Shown here: positions 1-11,816 of the stretch, one piece after another | Layout: the number at the start of each line of letters is the position of its first letter | Numbering within the stretch: position 1 is the stretch's first letter | Source: Pristionchus mayeri | Taxonomy: Eukaryota > Nematoda > Chromadorea > Rhabditida > Neodiplogasteridae | Assembly (NCBI GenBank): GCA_036245805.1 | Contig: BTRK01000002.1 | Coordinates: 18,159,067 to 18,223,066 of the forward strand | Reading direction: 5' to 3' | Length of the DNA stretch: 64,000 nt | The notes under the pieces: generated by a model | Database searches by the model: none | Told to the model about the DNA's origin: nothing | Seen by the model: only the letters and a program-made list of their open reading frames with translations | Made by a program: the position numbers and the translations under genes

Positions 1-406
1 CGATGTCAATGGTGCCCCAACTCAGTTTGGGGTAGCCTAGTATAATGCAAAAGGAATTTTGAGCCTAGCTTGATCGGCTGAGAAAATATGAAAATTCATC
101 ATTTTTCACTGTACCCTCACCTGGCGGACCGCTTTGCGCGACCCAGGCGGTATCATTGTTAAATTTCAAATTAACACCCTAAGCACTCTAGGTCCTATGA
201 GTACCATAGCCTGAATCGAAATTCTTGGCGCGATGTCCGGGAAGGGGCCCAAATGGTAACTCTCCTCAGATCCGGCCTCTTAATCTCCACATTTCTTTGA
301 ACAATATATCCACATCTTGAACCATTAACTTCAAATCGAGCTCTCAAGTTTCCAATGGGACCGTTGGCAGCGAAGATGCATCTGTAGTGATATCAAATAA
401 CTACAG
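1..406. other. No assignable gene at left window edge
   Basis: I see no open exon that I can tie to a family here. The stretch ends in a splice acceptor (ctacag, 401-406) that opens the first exon of the gene at 407, so at least its right part is probably intron of that gene. A small GC hairpin (ccccaa/ttgggg, about 15-34) is the only local structure. Confidence 0.4.
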
Positions 407-1160
407 GTGATTCCCACTTCGTTGACTCCTCCTCGTGATCCCTCCCCTCCTCTGATGACTGAGATCTACGATGTGAATGGACAGGCAACCAATGAGGTGC
501 AGATAAGGATTTGTGTGCTCTCATCGAAATTTTCTCAACACTTTCTAATAGGTAATATAGCTCGCAAATTCCCTCAGCTGGTTCATTATATTTGTGATTT
601 CTTGACTCTTCATGATATGATGAGCATTGAGGAGAAGCAGCGATGGCTCGAAATGTGGAGAGAGCAGGTCGAAAGGGAGGAGAAGGAGAGAGAAGAGGTA
701 AGTGGGAGATCTATCACATATTCATAATTCTCGCCCTATGATTTATCAGTGAAGAGTTTTAGAAAAATTCTTTAGGTGCGTCGTAAATTGGAGAAACGTC
801 AGTCGATGAAGATATTCGGGAGCAAAGTAAACATCGGAAGCCTCGCCAACAATCTATCCAATATTTCCAAATTCTTCGGAGAGAAGAAATCGAATCAACT
901 CTCATCTGAAACGACTGTCGGAGGTACGAAAAGGGTGTGTTATCGGTTCTCATAAATATCATGTTTAGTCTCGCCCAATCCTCAGAGGCATGCTGTGGAT
1001 GCAAGTGCGAACACGGTGAGCGATGTTTACTCCTCAAATTTTCAATAGTAGTGTTTCGTGGTCGACATTTCCTAATCTGCAGACGGCACACAACGATGTC
1101 TCTGGTGCGTGGGAGAAGCCTCGACCAGTGGGCGACGACGAATTGGTCATGAAATTCTGA
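407..1160 (+). CDS. C-terminal exons of an unidentified charged coiled-coil protein
   Basis: Four exons join in frame: 407-697, 776-923, 969-1015 and 1083-1160 (TGA). The first begins straight after an acceptor with no ATG, so the 5' part of the gene lies outside the window or was not recognised. The visible product is about 185 residues. It has a hydrophobic stretch around FPQLVHYICDFLTL, then a long Glu/Arg-rich helix (MSIEEKQRWLEMWREQVERE onward) typical of a coiled coil, then a Ser/Asn-rich region and a short tail ending DDELVMKF. I do not recognise the family. The exon structure with correct phases and GT/AG sites is the main support for a real gene. Confidence 0.6.
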
Positions 1161-2077
1161 CGGGGTGACTCCACGGTTACGGTAGACGACGTTCCTCCTC
1201 CCTGCTCTCCCAAGCGATCGACAGTACGAGTTGCTCGCTCACGGAGCGTCGTCACACCCTCACGCGTCAAACACGCGACAGTCGCGGATGCGCCGAGCCG
1301 TGACGCGTCCGAGGCGTCTCGACGCGTCATTCGCGTGACGCGCATTCCTACGCTTCGATCGCCACCTACGCGTATGAAATCACGCGAAACCGTACCGTGG
1401 AGGGAGAGTGCTGTTATTTGAGTTATCATTTTGTGTGTCTGTTCTTGTCTTGCTTCTGAATCCTCAATCTGACCTGTAGGCATGAGCTGAAATTGAAAGC
1501 ATTTGTGATTTAGTGATTATACATAGATGTGAACATGTGCCATTCGGTATTTGGAATTATTTCCAAATATTAATATTTTTCGCTTTTCCGGTGTATTTGC
1601 TATCTGAGTGCAATCTCGTCATTTATAAATTGAAATTATCGTGAATAAACATATATGAGTGACTCGCGCATCTTGCGAATCATTCTGAATGCACATCGGG
1701 TTTTGTGTCGAAAGTTTGACTCTTCCGAAATTGTGGATAGATAGTGTTGGGAGATATGGGGAAATAATACTTATGCGAATCTCTCCACTTTCTTATTCAT
1801 TTTTCTTCCGGGTAACGAATGTAGTTGTGGAATGAAATCGTGTATGGAATGTGAATAGGACCATTGAATCACGCAAACCAGTACAGATATCTGGTTGAGG
1901 GACTTGTAGCCTTAGAATTTTCAACCAAATTCGATCAATCTTAACATTTAGTTTAGTGATCCCTTTTACTTCAATGAACTCTGATCCCTTCCCCCCTCCA
2001 AAAGCCTCCTCTTCCTCTTCTCCATTCATTCCCTTCCTTTTTACTCGTTCTACTCGGTCGTCCTTCCCTCTCTCAAG
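1161..2077. other. Intergenic region with a dense ACGCG cluster
   Basis: No exon recognised. Positions about 1250-1390 are GC-rich in an otherwise AT-rich setting and hold about eight ACGCG/CGCGT words, four of them the palindrome ACGCGT. ACGCGT is the MluI cell-cycle box in yeasts; whether it has any role here is unknown. The rest (1500-2077) is AT-rich and ends in a pyrimidine-rich tract just before the next start codon. Confidence 0.4.
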
Positions 2078-2844
2078 ATGGTCGCTTTGCGAACGGAGAT
2101 CACTCCCGAGATGGTGGGTACCCCTCCCTTCTACCTACAGTATCATCCTACCGTACTCATAATTCACCACCTCGCTCTCTTCAGGTCGAATTCAAAACTC
2201 GAGCGGAGAAGCAAACTCTCTCCTTCGAGGTCAGGAATACGGGAGAGTGCGTTCAAATGTATAAGGTACGGTACTCACACCAAGCCAATCATCAGTTCTC
2301 GATTGCAGATCAAAACATCCTCTATCGAGTATAAAGTCAGTACCGTTTACTTCTCCCTCGGAGTTAACGAAAGCCGACTGATCAGCGTGTCCTACTCGGG
2401 AAGGCTGATTCACTCGATCGCAAAGGTACCGTAACCTACCGTATCTTCTCCGTCCGTATCTTCTCTGTTTCTTCCTCTTCTCTTATACCATACCTTGCAG
2501 GATCGATTCACGATTGTATATGGACGGCAGCTCAACCAGAAGACTACGGTCGAGCAAGCGTGGGAGGATCAAGAGAACTTTGAGGTAGTCTGACCTACTG
2601 TATCCGCCCTTCACCAACCTTCCTTCAGAATTCTCGCAAGTACGTCAAGATCGCATTCGAGCACAGCGAGATCCCGCCGATTACTGCACCCACTCAGATT
2701 GAGTCTGAGAGGGAGTACGACGAAGAAGGATTCGTGCTGCCCTGTGGATATGAGAGGGTGATTTCGGCCAATACATGCGCCACGTGCGGGCATGTCACTA
2801 AGGAAACGGAGTATGTTGATTGTACGAGAAGATCTCACAAATAA
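2078..2844 (+). CDS. MSP-domain protein with C-terminal CxxC tail (copy A)
   Basis: Five exons with matching phases: 2078-2113, 2185-2265, 2309-2425, 2501-2584 and 2629-2844 (TAA), giving about 177 residues. The ATG follows a pyrimidine tract ending in AAG. The start (ITPEMVEFKTRAEKQTLSFEVRN) and the following strands resemble the nematode major sperm protein immunoglobulin-like fold: a short N-terminal strand, conserved N-T-G turns, then an IKTSS strand. Domain length (about 110 residues) fits an MSP domain. The tail carries TAPTQIESE and then CATCGH, a possible zinc knuckle. The gene at 21083-21810 has the same layout, including the TxPTQIES stretch and the final CxxCGH, so the two are paralogs. 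MSP-domain proteins act in sperm cytoskeleton or as VAPB-like membrane tethers; which applies here is not visible. Confidence 0.75.
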
Positions 2845-2858
2845 ACCATTAACAAGTG

Positions 2859-3245
2859 ATCCTCATTTCATTCCTTCAATCCGTACCGATATGGGGAACA
2901 CGAGAATGTTGGCAAGGCATGAACATATTCCATCTGTGGGTTATATTTTGAATGAGAATAGAAATAGTGATGTCTATTCCTCTTGGAAGATATTGTTCGG
3001 GTAATATTTGATTGTTCAAGTTGTAACGAATTGAAATTGTATCCTCAAATTCCCTTTCTATTTTATTTTCTCGCAGTGTGTATTTTTGTAGCATGTAGAT
3101 CATACTAGAGCAATACTGGATGGAACAATCAAGTTATTTGTGTCACAATCACGGTTGCTCATCTGAATTCTTCGTGCAAGTAGAACACGAGTCCACATGC
3201 AACCTGAAGAGACTCTTTTATGCTCTATTTCCTGTTGACGAATTG
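2859..3245. repeat. Dispersed repeat, copy 1
   Basis: This stretch aligns with 23201-23530 over nearly its whole length. Shared blocks include ggggaacacgagaatgtt, gcatgaacatattccatct, caatcacggttgctc (caatcatggttgctc in the other copy) and tttatgctctatttcctgtt. The copies differ by many substitutions and small indels, so the duplication is old. No ORF of use is conserved. It lies directly after MSP copy A; the other copy lies downstream of MSP copy B. Confidence 0.75.
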
Positions 3246-3435
3246 AGGTGACGAAGTCACCTCGAAACTGCAATACGCAAAGCTTCGAGCCTCTCTTTCC
3301 GACTCCCACGTTCTGCCCAACCTCTGATACGCCACTGAGACCTGGCCTCTCACGAAGAAATTTATATCCTTCATTCAGACCACAAGATAATTGAATTAGG
3401 CAATAAAGTATGAATTCATTTACTTTTCCTTTCAG

Positions 3436-4110
3436 CATCATGGGCCCCTTCTCCTCCTAGAAGACGTCGCGCTTCATCTGGTGAAGTGAAGAAGGAAAAC
3501 GATTCCTCAGCTGGAAGTGATAATGAAGAAAATGAAGGTTAGATTTCTTTTTAAATTTGTTTGTTTATAGTTTGATGTTTAATTTCTCATGACCTTCTCT
3601 AAATATGTAAAGTGTAACATGCATAATCCTATTTCAGATTTCGATTATGATCTAGATGCTTTCATTCGTTCCTTTCTCTCGAAAAAAACAAGTACGCAAT
3701 TTTTCATTAAAAAAAGAATGTATCTATAATAATGGTAACAATTTTGTAAGCACTGTTATATCATAAAATGAGATGCTTATTTAAGAAATCAACCCGAACG
3801 CGAAAGCGATCAGTACGCTTGCAAATCTAATGGAGGAGAAACAAGATATTATGGATACGAGGAAGAATAAACTCAAAGGAGCTAAGAAAACGTCCGATCC
3901 TCAAGTGAAGACATTACTGAAAGGTTACTTTTCCTTGTTAAATATACGAGTTTTTTTCGTAGAACTATTTATTTATTATGTTAACACAATGATTGCTTCC
4001 CAAATGTATAATTTTCAGAGATTCAGTCGATCAATAGCGTAATCAATCGACTCCGAACCGAATCAAAGATGATTAGAAAGGAGGAGATAGCAAAAATGCT
4101 TGAAGAATAA
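3436..4110 (+). CDS. C-terminal exons of a basic, Ser/Glu-rich coiled-coil protein
   Basis: Four exons join in frame: 3436-3537, 3638-3691, 3786-3923 and 4019-4110 (TAA), about 128 residues. The upstream exon is not found; exon 1 here opens in phase 1 after TTTCAG. The sequence starts with a basic patch (SPPRRRRASSGEVKKE), then an acidic run (SAGSDNEENEDFDYD), then Lys-rich helices ending MIRKEEIAKMLEE. The pattern suggests a nuclear or nucleolar protein, but I do not recognise a family. The missing 5' part is either in an exon I could not identify or was broken by the repeat at 2859-3245. Confidence 0.55.
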
Positions 4111-4306
4111 AGGAATCCAATTTGTTATTTTCTTATCATAATTCAGTTATGTTCGATCTACTGTTGTCTACTTTTGCGCTTCTTTTTTGTCATTCCAAAT
4201 GTTCTTGTTATTTCGGAATAAAACACTATTTATTTAATAAAACTCTGATTTAAATTAATGAGTTCTAATTCTCATTCTTAATATCTCTCTTCATTGAACC
4301 TTGTGA
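4111..4306. other. 3' flank of the coiled-coil gene
   Basis: AT-rich; contains ggaataaaac (AATAAA at about 4216-4221), a good polyadenylation signal about 105 bases after the stop at 4110. It runs into the tandem repeat. Confidence 0.5.
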
Positions 4307-5583
4307 CTATAAATAGTGAGTATTTTCTCGAATGCGCTCTAAGTGTGATGCGGCCCTTTAGCTAACAGAAGACGCCTAGATTCACACAGCATTTCGTGAA
4401 TGTATTCACTATTATAAAACCATTGTTCAACCAACTTATGTGGCTATAAATCTTCGATATTTTCTCGAATACAATGTAAATACGATGCGGCCCTTCCATC
4501 AAAGGGAGTTTCCTGGATTCGTATTACATTGTGAGGAGATATTTGCTGATTTTAGTGCCGCATTATTCCAACTCTTCTCACTATAAATAGTGAGTATTTT
4601 CTCGAATGCGCTCTAAGTGTGATGCGGCTCTTCAGCTAACAGAAGACGCCTAGATTCACACAGCATTTCGACAATGTATTCACTATTATAAAGCCATTGT
4701 TCAACTAACTTTTGTGGCTATAAATCTTCGATATTTTCTCGAATACAATGTAAATACGATGCGGCCCTTCCATCAAAGGGAGTTTCCTGGATTCGTATTA
4801 CATTGTGAGGAGGTATTTGCTGATTTTAGTGCCGCATTATTCCAACTCTTCTCACTATAAATAGTGAGTATTTTCTCGAATGCGCTCTAAGTGTGATGCG
4901 GCTCTTCAGCTAACAGAAGACGCCTAGATTCACACAGCATATCGTGAATGTATTCACTATTATAAAACCATTGTTCAACCAACTTTTGTGGCTATAAATC
5001 TTCGATATTTTCTCGAATACAATGTAAATACGATGCGGCCCTTCCATCAAAGGGAGTTTCCTGGATTCGTATTACATTGTGAGGAGGTATTTGCTGATTT
5101 TAGTGCCGCATTATTCCAACCCTTCTCACTATAAATAGTGAGTATTTTCTCGAATGCGCTATAAGTGTGATGCGGCTCTTCAGCTAACAGAAGACGCCTA
5201 GATTCACACAGCATTTCGTGAATGTATTCACTATTATAAAACCATTGTTCAACCAACTTTTGTGGCTATAAATCTTCGATATTTTCTCGAATACAATGTA
5301 AATACGATGCGGCCCTTCCATCAAAGGGAGTTTCCTGGATTCGTATTACATTGTGAGGAGGTATTTGCTGATTTTAGTGCCGCATTATTCCAACTCTTCT
5401 CACTATAAATAGTGAGTATTTTCTCGAATGCGCTATAAGTGTGATGCGGCTCTTCAGCTAACAGAAGACGCCTAGATTCACACAGCATTTCGTGTATGTA
5501 TTCACTATTATAAAACCATTGTTCAACCAACTTTTGTGGCTATAAATCTTCGATGCTTCGATGTAAATACGATTCCATCAAAT
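4307..5583. repeat. Tandem satellite, 274-bp units each made of two 137-bp monomers
   Basis: The word ctataaatagtgag recurs at 4307, 4581, 4855, 5129 and 5403, an exact 274-base period, about 4.6 units. Within each unit a second, diverged copy starts 137 bases later (ctataaatcttcga at 4444, 4718, 4992, 5266, 5540). The two 137-base monomers (A and B) align without gaps and share tattttctcgaat, gatgcggcc and gattc blocks. The last B copy is broken at about 5554. Each monomer can fold: in B, acaatgtaaatacga pairs with tcgtattacattgt; in A, gtgtga pairs with tcacac. Adjacent units are nearly identical, which points to recent amplification or gene conversion. A 69-codon open frame on the minus strand exists in two units but the period is not a multiple of three. 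Confidence 0.9.
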
Positions 5584-6517
5584 GTCTTCAAAGTAAAATC
5601 AAAGATTAAAATATACATTGCGTTATCTCTATTCTGATTCTTTCTGATCTTTGCCGCGCTTTCGTAGATCTGCCTTTATTCCTATCATTTTTACTCTCTT
5701 TCCATAATCGATATTTTATCTATTTTATGTTTCCTCTATTTGCAATATTTCCTTTCTTGTTGCACTTATTATAATCTATATTAAGCTACTTTGTTAGTCG
5801 TATTAGTTTTACTTTTATTCTTGCTAAATTAATGTCTTGATTCAATTCTTTCCCTAACTTTTCTATCTTCAGCACGCAGCGCACACTCGCATTCTCTACG
5901 CACTGCATAAATTTAGATTTTTTTTATCTCTTTTTTTATTGATTTTTTCTTATCTCCTTTAATCATAATCTCATGAATGATATTGTTCTAACATTTTGAA
6001 ATTGCATAACTAATTTATTGTGGATTACGATGCTTATATTTTGAAGAACTGATTTTTTCCTGTCCGCAGTGATTTTTTTCACGAAAGCTCTTTAGTATTT
6101 AGTAGAGTGATATGACTTTTTCAACATGAGACATTAGTTAGAAAATTTAGAATCAGTTCTTCACAATATGATCATCGTATTCGACGATAAGCTGGTTATA
6201 ACATTTCAAAATGTCAGAGAAATATCCTTTACGAGAAAAAAGTATGATGAGATTGAAAAGAAAGTTCTCGATAAATTGTGCGCGCATTTCTATAGAATTG
6301 TGGTCAAACGTAAGAAAGAGTCATGAAGTGAATTTGACTATTCTTTTCACTTTATATATTGAAATTCGTAATAATTCAATTCACTATTTATTCTAACTTT
6401 TGATCACAATCCATTAATTATGGTACAATATTGATTGCATGTCGCGTGAATTTATTTTTGCTCGAATTATCGCGTCTTTGTGTCCAATGCCCTTACTAAA
6501 GAATACTCATTGCAGGA
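5584..6517. other. AT-rich stretch between satellite and Helitron ORF
   Basis: Very AT-rich with T-runs and no supported gene. It probably includes the 5' end and promoter of the Helitron, but I could not place a 5'-TC terminus. It ends with an acceptor-like ttgcag at 6510-6515, directly before the first in-frame ATG of the element. Confidence 0.4.
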
Positions 6518-9500
6518 ATGCGCTCATGTGTCCTCCGCTCTCTTCTTCCCTCGGGTTTCGACCCGGGAGATCCAGGTGGAATGACGGACTCCGCAAGGAA
6601 TCCTGACCGCCTTCTACAAAGGTGTGGCATAATGTCTGTTAATCAATCCCGGGTTACGGACTGCTGCACCTTTGCTGTGCCATCCCCCGACCACAAAAAG
6701 AACAACAACGAAGAAAAAAACTCGAAATCAATTGAAAATAATGATGCAAATGAAAACAAAGAAATATTTGTCTCAAACAAAATCAATGATCGTGAAATTG
6801 GAAAAACTGAAAACTGCACTGATCAAAATAATGATGCTAAAAGGAATTACAAACTGTCATTTGAAAACGAAAATACAAATGAAAACAGTAAATTCCTGTA
6901 CTCAAACAAAATTAACGATCACTCAATTAAAAGAGGAGGAAAATCTGCAGAAACGGAAAAAATGATTTCCCAACTGCAACTTGACTTGTTCATTTCCGAT
7001 CTATTAAATAATTTACTGTCTGAGAACGATTCTAAAATACTGTTATTCAACAACCAGCTGTATTCCAAATGTGAAAAAGTGCTTCAAGAGAATAATGATA
7101 TTGAATTCACTAAAGATAGCAGCCTTCTTAGCCTTAAACATATGATCCTCATCGATAGTGATCTTATTCCGAATCTTGAAAACAAACGAACAGATAAAAT
7201 GATATTTTTAATTAGTGATTCGAAACGAAATCATTTCCTAGCAGCCATTCTCGATGGAAATGATCTAACATTCCTTGACAGTAGTAAAAGTGAGAGAATA
7301 ACGTATGCTCAAAACGAGCACATAATCGTGAAATTTATTAAAGCTCTCAGAAATGATAATTCATCAATTGATGTCAAAGTTGAAGACAATTGTAACCAAC
7401 AAACCGATGGATCCAGCTGTGGACTATTTGTCTGTGCGTATATAGATGAATACTTAAGCAGTCAAAATTACCAACTTTATCTTGGATATGATTTTGAAAA
7501 CCTTCGAGAAAGGATAATTAATACAACTGCACCTTATATCAATATTTTGCAAGAAAGTTTCGATAATTTATCAAATGATATGATCGATACTTTTGCAATG
7601 AATTGTAAAATTGTGGCAGTATCACGAAAATGCACACCAACTATTTATGTTCCTTATGCTGCATTCACTGTGGCCAAAGATCCTCAAGCAACTGATCAGC
7701 AAATTCTTGGATTCATTGAACTTGAAGATGAGAGGAAACAGTGTGTGACAATAATTGAAAATTACAATACATGTGCGATGTGCATATTTTATTCTTCTGA
7801 AAATAACCAAGCAAAGATATTCTATTCCTTTTCGGAAAAGTCTCCACTTTCTCTTCAGGAATATTCATCCGTAAAATCAGTTCATGAAAGAGTGATGAAA
7901 ATTATTTTCCATAATGCTTCTAATATCGCATATTCTTACGAGAAAATTGCTCAGCAATCATCTGTTGCATTCTCTAAGTTTTATATGCTAAATAACTTCA
8001 AAACAATAATTTGCAATGAATCATACGACACAAATTCAATATATCTTCCCGATGTAAGACATCAAGTGTTCCGTTCTCTAACAGGAATCAAGTTGTGGGG
8101 ACAGCCTCAACGTGCAATTACCTACAGATACAGAGATAATGCAGAAGTAGAAATGCAATTCCTATTAAATACGAATGAAATGATTGAGACCGCAACTTTT
8201 GATAAAATGGCTACTTATTTACTAAACGATTCAAATAAAAATGACATTCTTATTGTGAAAAGTCTCTATACCGGAGAAATATTGGAAAGAAAAGTTGTGA
8301 ATAATTCAATTAATTTTGCATCAGATAACGATGTTCTCGAAAATGCGTTTATAAATTATCAACATGGACAGTTCAACCGTAAAGTGATCATCCCTATAAG
8401 AGAAGCACACCATTTTTGGATAATTGAATTTGATATTCAATCGAAAACCATGAATGTGTATGATTCAATTGCAAGTAAACATATCCTGAACGAAAACACT
8501 AATTCCTTAGCAAAACAACTCGTACAAAAGATCCTACAAGTTTCCCTTGGAATACAATTAAATCAATGGAACTCAAAGATAATAACTGAAATTTCCCTTC
8601 AGAATGATAGCACAAGCTGTGGACTATTTTCACTACACTACATAAATCATATTCTATACAAAGTTGCCCTTATAAATTTCAATCCAACTCATTCCAGACA
8701 ACATATTGCCGAAATAATATTTACACGTGATAATGAAGGAGTACTGAGACCCGTGGAAATTCCACTCGGAAGAAATCCTCCCAAGACATCAATAAATCAA
8801 TTATTCCAAAATTTACCAAACCCAGTAATAAACCGTCCAGTTTTCAAGAAACCGATACCAATTCCTATGCCTAATGTGTCTAATAAGAATAACAACCATA
8901 ATAAGAACGATACAATTGTTCAAAAAGTTCCCAAGAAAAACGCTACGAAAGCAGAAGCTAAGAAAAAACCAGAGAATGTTAAAACTGATCATAAAATTGT
9001 CAATTATATCTCAAATGATGATGTTCAGCATGATGAGGAAGAAAATAAAATTGTAACAGAAAATCGTAATCGACCTTACAATACATATGATAATTGTAAT
9101 GACGACGAGTCTGATACGAACGAGATGAGTAAAGCACCAACTAAATTGGGTCCAAATCCTCTTACTAGAGAAGTTGTTGATTATTGCATGAATGCGATTA
9201 TAAGAAACGTTAAAACTACAGAGCGAAATGTGGTATTTCGATGTGATGCCTCTGTTTTCTTCGCACAACCTAAACATAACGAGTATCAACTCATAAACAT
9301 AAATGCTCGGGAGTATTTCAATGAATTCAATGAAGCTTCTATTGAAAACTCTCAAGCTGATAAAATATTTATTCCAATTTGCTTTGGAAAGAATCACTCG
9401 AAAATGCTGCTTGCATTCTTCATGCCAGCATTCACACAAACTGTAATTTACAGTCCCTTCTTTCTAAGCAGAGGTGACACAAAGTACATAAAAAGAGTTC

Positions 9501-11777
9501 TAAAATGTATTATTTTAATGTTCAAAATTATGACAAAAGACTCTGTCGATGAAATTAAATATACTTTTGAAAAATGCGAACAAACGTTGCAAGAATGGGA
9601 ATGCCCACTTTATGCGTTGCATTTCTTTGAAAATATTATTAAGCATGGAAAAATTGAAACGAATACTTTTTCTGCTACAGAGTATAGAGAACAACTATCT
9701 GCAAATATTTTCCCTCAACAATTGAGAAAGGAAAATGTTCTGGAACAACCGATAAATGAAAAGGAAAACAACGTTGAAGAATCGGTTGTACCGAACACTT
9801 CCGATATTTCACCTGCACAAATTGATTCTTCAGTGCAGAATAATGAATACATGAATAACCAAGATGCCATTGTACCAGTGATTACTTCTCCATCGAAAAT
9901 ACAATTTAAGTTCGATGCTACTCTCATCAAAGCAGAGCCACTAGATGAGATACCGGATGAAAATTATCCCACTAATAATGACATGTTTAACTATTTTGAT
10001 GATACAATTGTCATTTCTGACATTGACGATGTTCATAGAATGAAAAATTATGATGAAAATGGTAAGGAAATTCCATTCTTCATTATCAACATCAAAGACT
10101 ATCTCACTCTGAATGGCACTCGATGGGTGAATGATCAAGTGATCAATGCATACATGTGCATATTTAGAGATCCGAGAATGTTTCTGAGTACTGATGCTAG
10201 ATACAAAACTGGTGGAATAAGATACGTTCTTCCGGTACCATCTGAATTTTATAATAAACCAAAAAGAGGACGAATACTAAAAAAGAGAATGTATACACGT
10301 ACGAATACGTGCTCTTCCCATATTGCACACAAAGACACTGGAAACTGTGCATTTTTGATGTCAAAAATGAAAATGCAATCATTTTTGATTCTCTTAATGT
10401 ACCGTTCACTAAAAATGAACGTGAACGTATTAATAACGTATGGGACGATCTGAGAGATAAAAACGTCCGAGAAGGAAAACCAGCTCTCTCGTTCACAATT
10501 AACCCAAAAGGCAAGACAATGTTTCAAAATGATTTGATAAACTGTGGCATGTTTGTATGTCTCCATGCTCTATATTTTCTGGGTGAGCACACGTTGCCCA
10601 AAGAGCACTGTATGACAAAACATCGAGAAGATTTAATGATGGTTCTCCAAGATTCACTCTGTGTCTCAATCAGACTCGAGGATGGAAGAATTGTTGATAA
10701 CACTTATCACAAAGAACTCAGAGAAATACGAAAAAGAGATTTACCCGAAGCTGCGTTGTGGTTCTCGAAATACGAAGCTGCAATAAAAACGAAAAGTAAA
10801 GGTGCAAAAAGTGTCGACAAAAATGTTGTTGAAAGTGAGAATGCAACAGACATCGATAAAAGCCAGCTTGTTGCTCCGAAAACACCGAAAAGGAAAATTG
10901 AATCTTCTAATGATAATACGAATATAATACACGATAATCTAGAAATGAGCAATGATTTAGCTGATTGTCTCTCAGAGAATCTTGTGCTTCATACTCCAGT
11001 TAAGAAGTCACTAAGAAGTGCTCTGAGAACAAACGATGATGCTATATTCGCTGTTCCTGAAACCCCAAAAAGGAGATCGAGATCTAAAACACCTGTTGTC
11101 CCTTCTAATAACTCAACTACAATTGTCAATGAGAGAATTCAGAGTCTCCCGCTGACATGCCGTTACCAGTAACTCCCACCACAACTATTCATGAATCAGA
11201 TGTATCAATGGAAAATTCTAAAACACACGATACATCAGCAAAACTTCTTCTACACATGAAGACAATGAAAACTTTATCTTGCGAATTTGTGAATGAATCT
11301 CTTGAATTCATTCTGCGATCGAAAGATATTTCTCTCGCAAAAACAGATATTTTTGATCTCCGAAAGAAATTTAGAATGGAATTCTTTTCCATCCTGAATA
11401 AGAATGCTGATAAAATAGTATTTCCATGCTTCAGAATGAATAGACAAAAACTTGTCCATTGTTTCCTCATCGGATATTTGAGATCAATACACAAAGTTGT
11501 TGTACACTACGTTATTAATATAATTGATCAGAATACAACTGATGAAGCAATTAAAAAAATGCGAAGCGTAATCGATCATCTATTCCCAGACGATAATCTT
11601 TCTCAAAGTTTAGAATGCATGGTAGCTAAGCATGACGAGACTAAGATGGACAAATCATACAGTGAAATGTCTGTCATTACTCTCTTACGTTGTGTGGAAA
11701 ATTTTGCAAATTCCCTTGGATCTTGTGATCTTTCCGATATGAATAACTATCACGATTCTTTAATCAAAAGATTTTAA
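6518..11777 (+). CDS. Helitron ORF, part 1: tandem Ulp1/C48-like cysteine-protease modules
   Basis: The frame runs 6518-10453; downstream coding continues in other frames to 11777. A 53-nt intron 10235-10287 and a 50-nt intron 11095-11144, both GT-AG, restore one frame; simple frameshifts are the alternative. Three modules keep all Ulp1-family catalytic residues. Module 1 has His239 (codon 7232), Asp254, Gln295 and Cys301 (codon 7418, SSCGLF). A second has His632 (8411), Asp649, Gln695 and Cys701 (8618, TSCGLF). A third, split by the putative intron, has an N-terminal RWVNDQVIN segment, RHW His (10336), IFDS Asp (10387), Gln (10525) and NCGMF Cys (10543). Between them lie degenerate modules at about 7620-7990, 9150-9700 and 11260-11730 with the Cys and/or Asp replaced. 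C48 enzymes cleave SUMO- or ubiquitin-like conjugates. The first about 55 residues are encoded by a GC-rich patch unlike the rest, so the true start may be further in. Confidence 0.8.
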
Positions 11778-11816
11778 AAGGATGACAAAAATAACGATAC
11801 AAATCTTCAAGATGAA

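Noticed and set aside
1034..1483. 149-codon minus-strand frame over the ACGCG island
   Set aside because: GC-rich stretch with few stops by composition; overlaps the last exon of the plus-strand gene and shows no domain.
2816..3436. Splicing of the MSP copy A gene into the exons at 3436-4110 as one gene
   Set aside because: The only donor near the end of MSP copy A (2816-2820) gives the wrong phase and leads to a stop; the natural TAA at 2842-2844 is a better end.
5047..5530. Two 69-codon minus-strand frames in the 274-bp repeats
   Set aside because: They are the same frame in two copies of a repeat whose period is not a multiple of three, with no recognisable domain and not open in all copies; the structure explains the array better than a gene.
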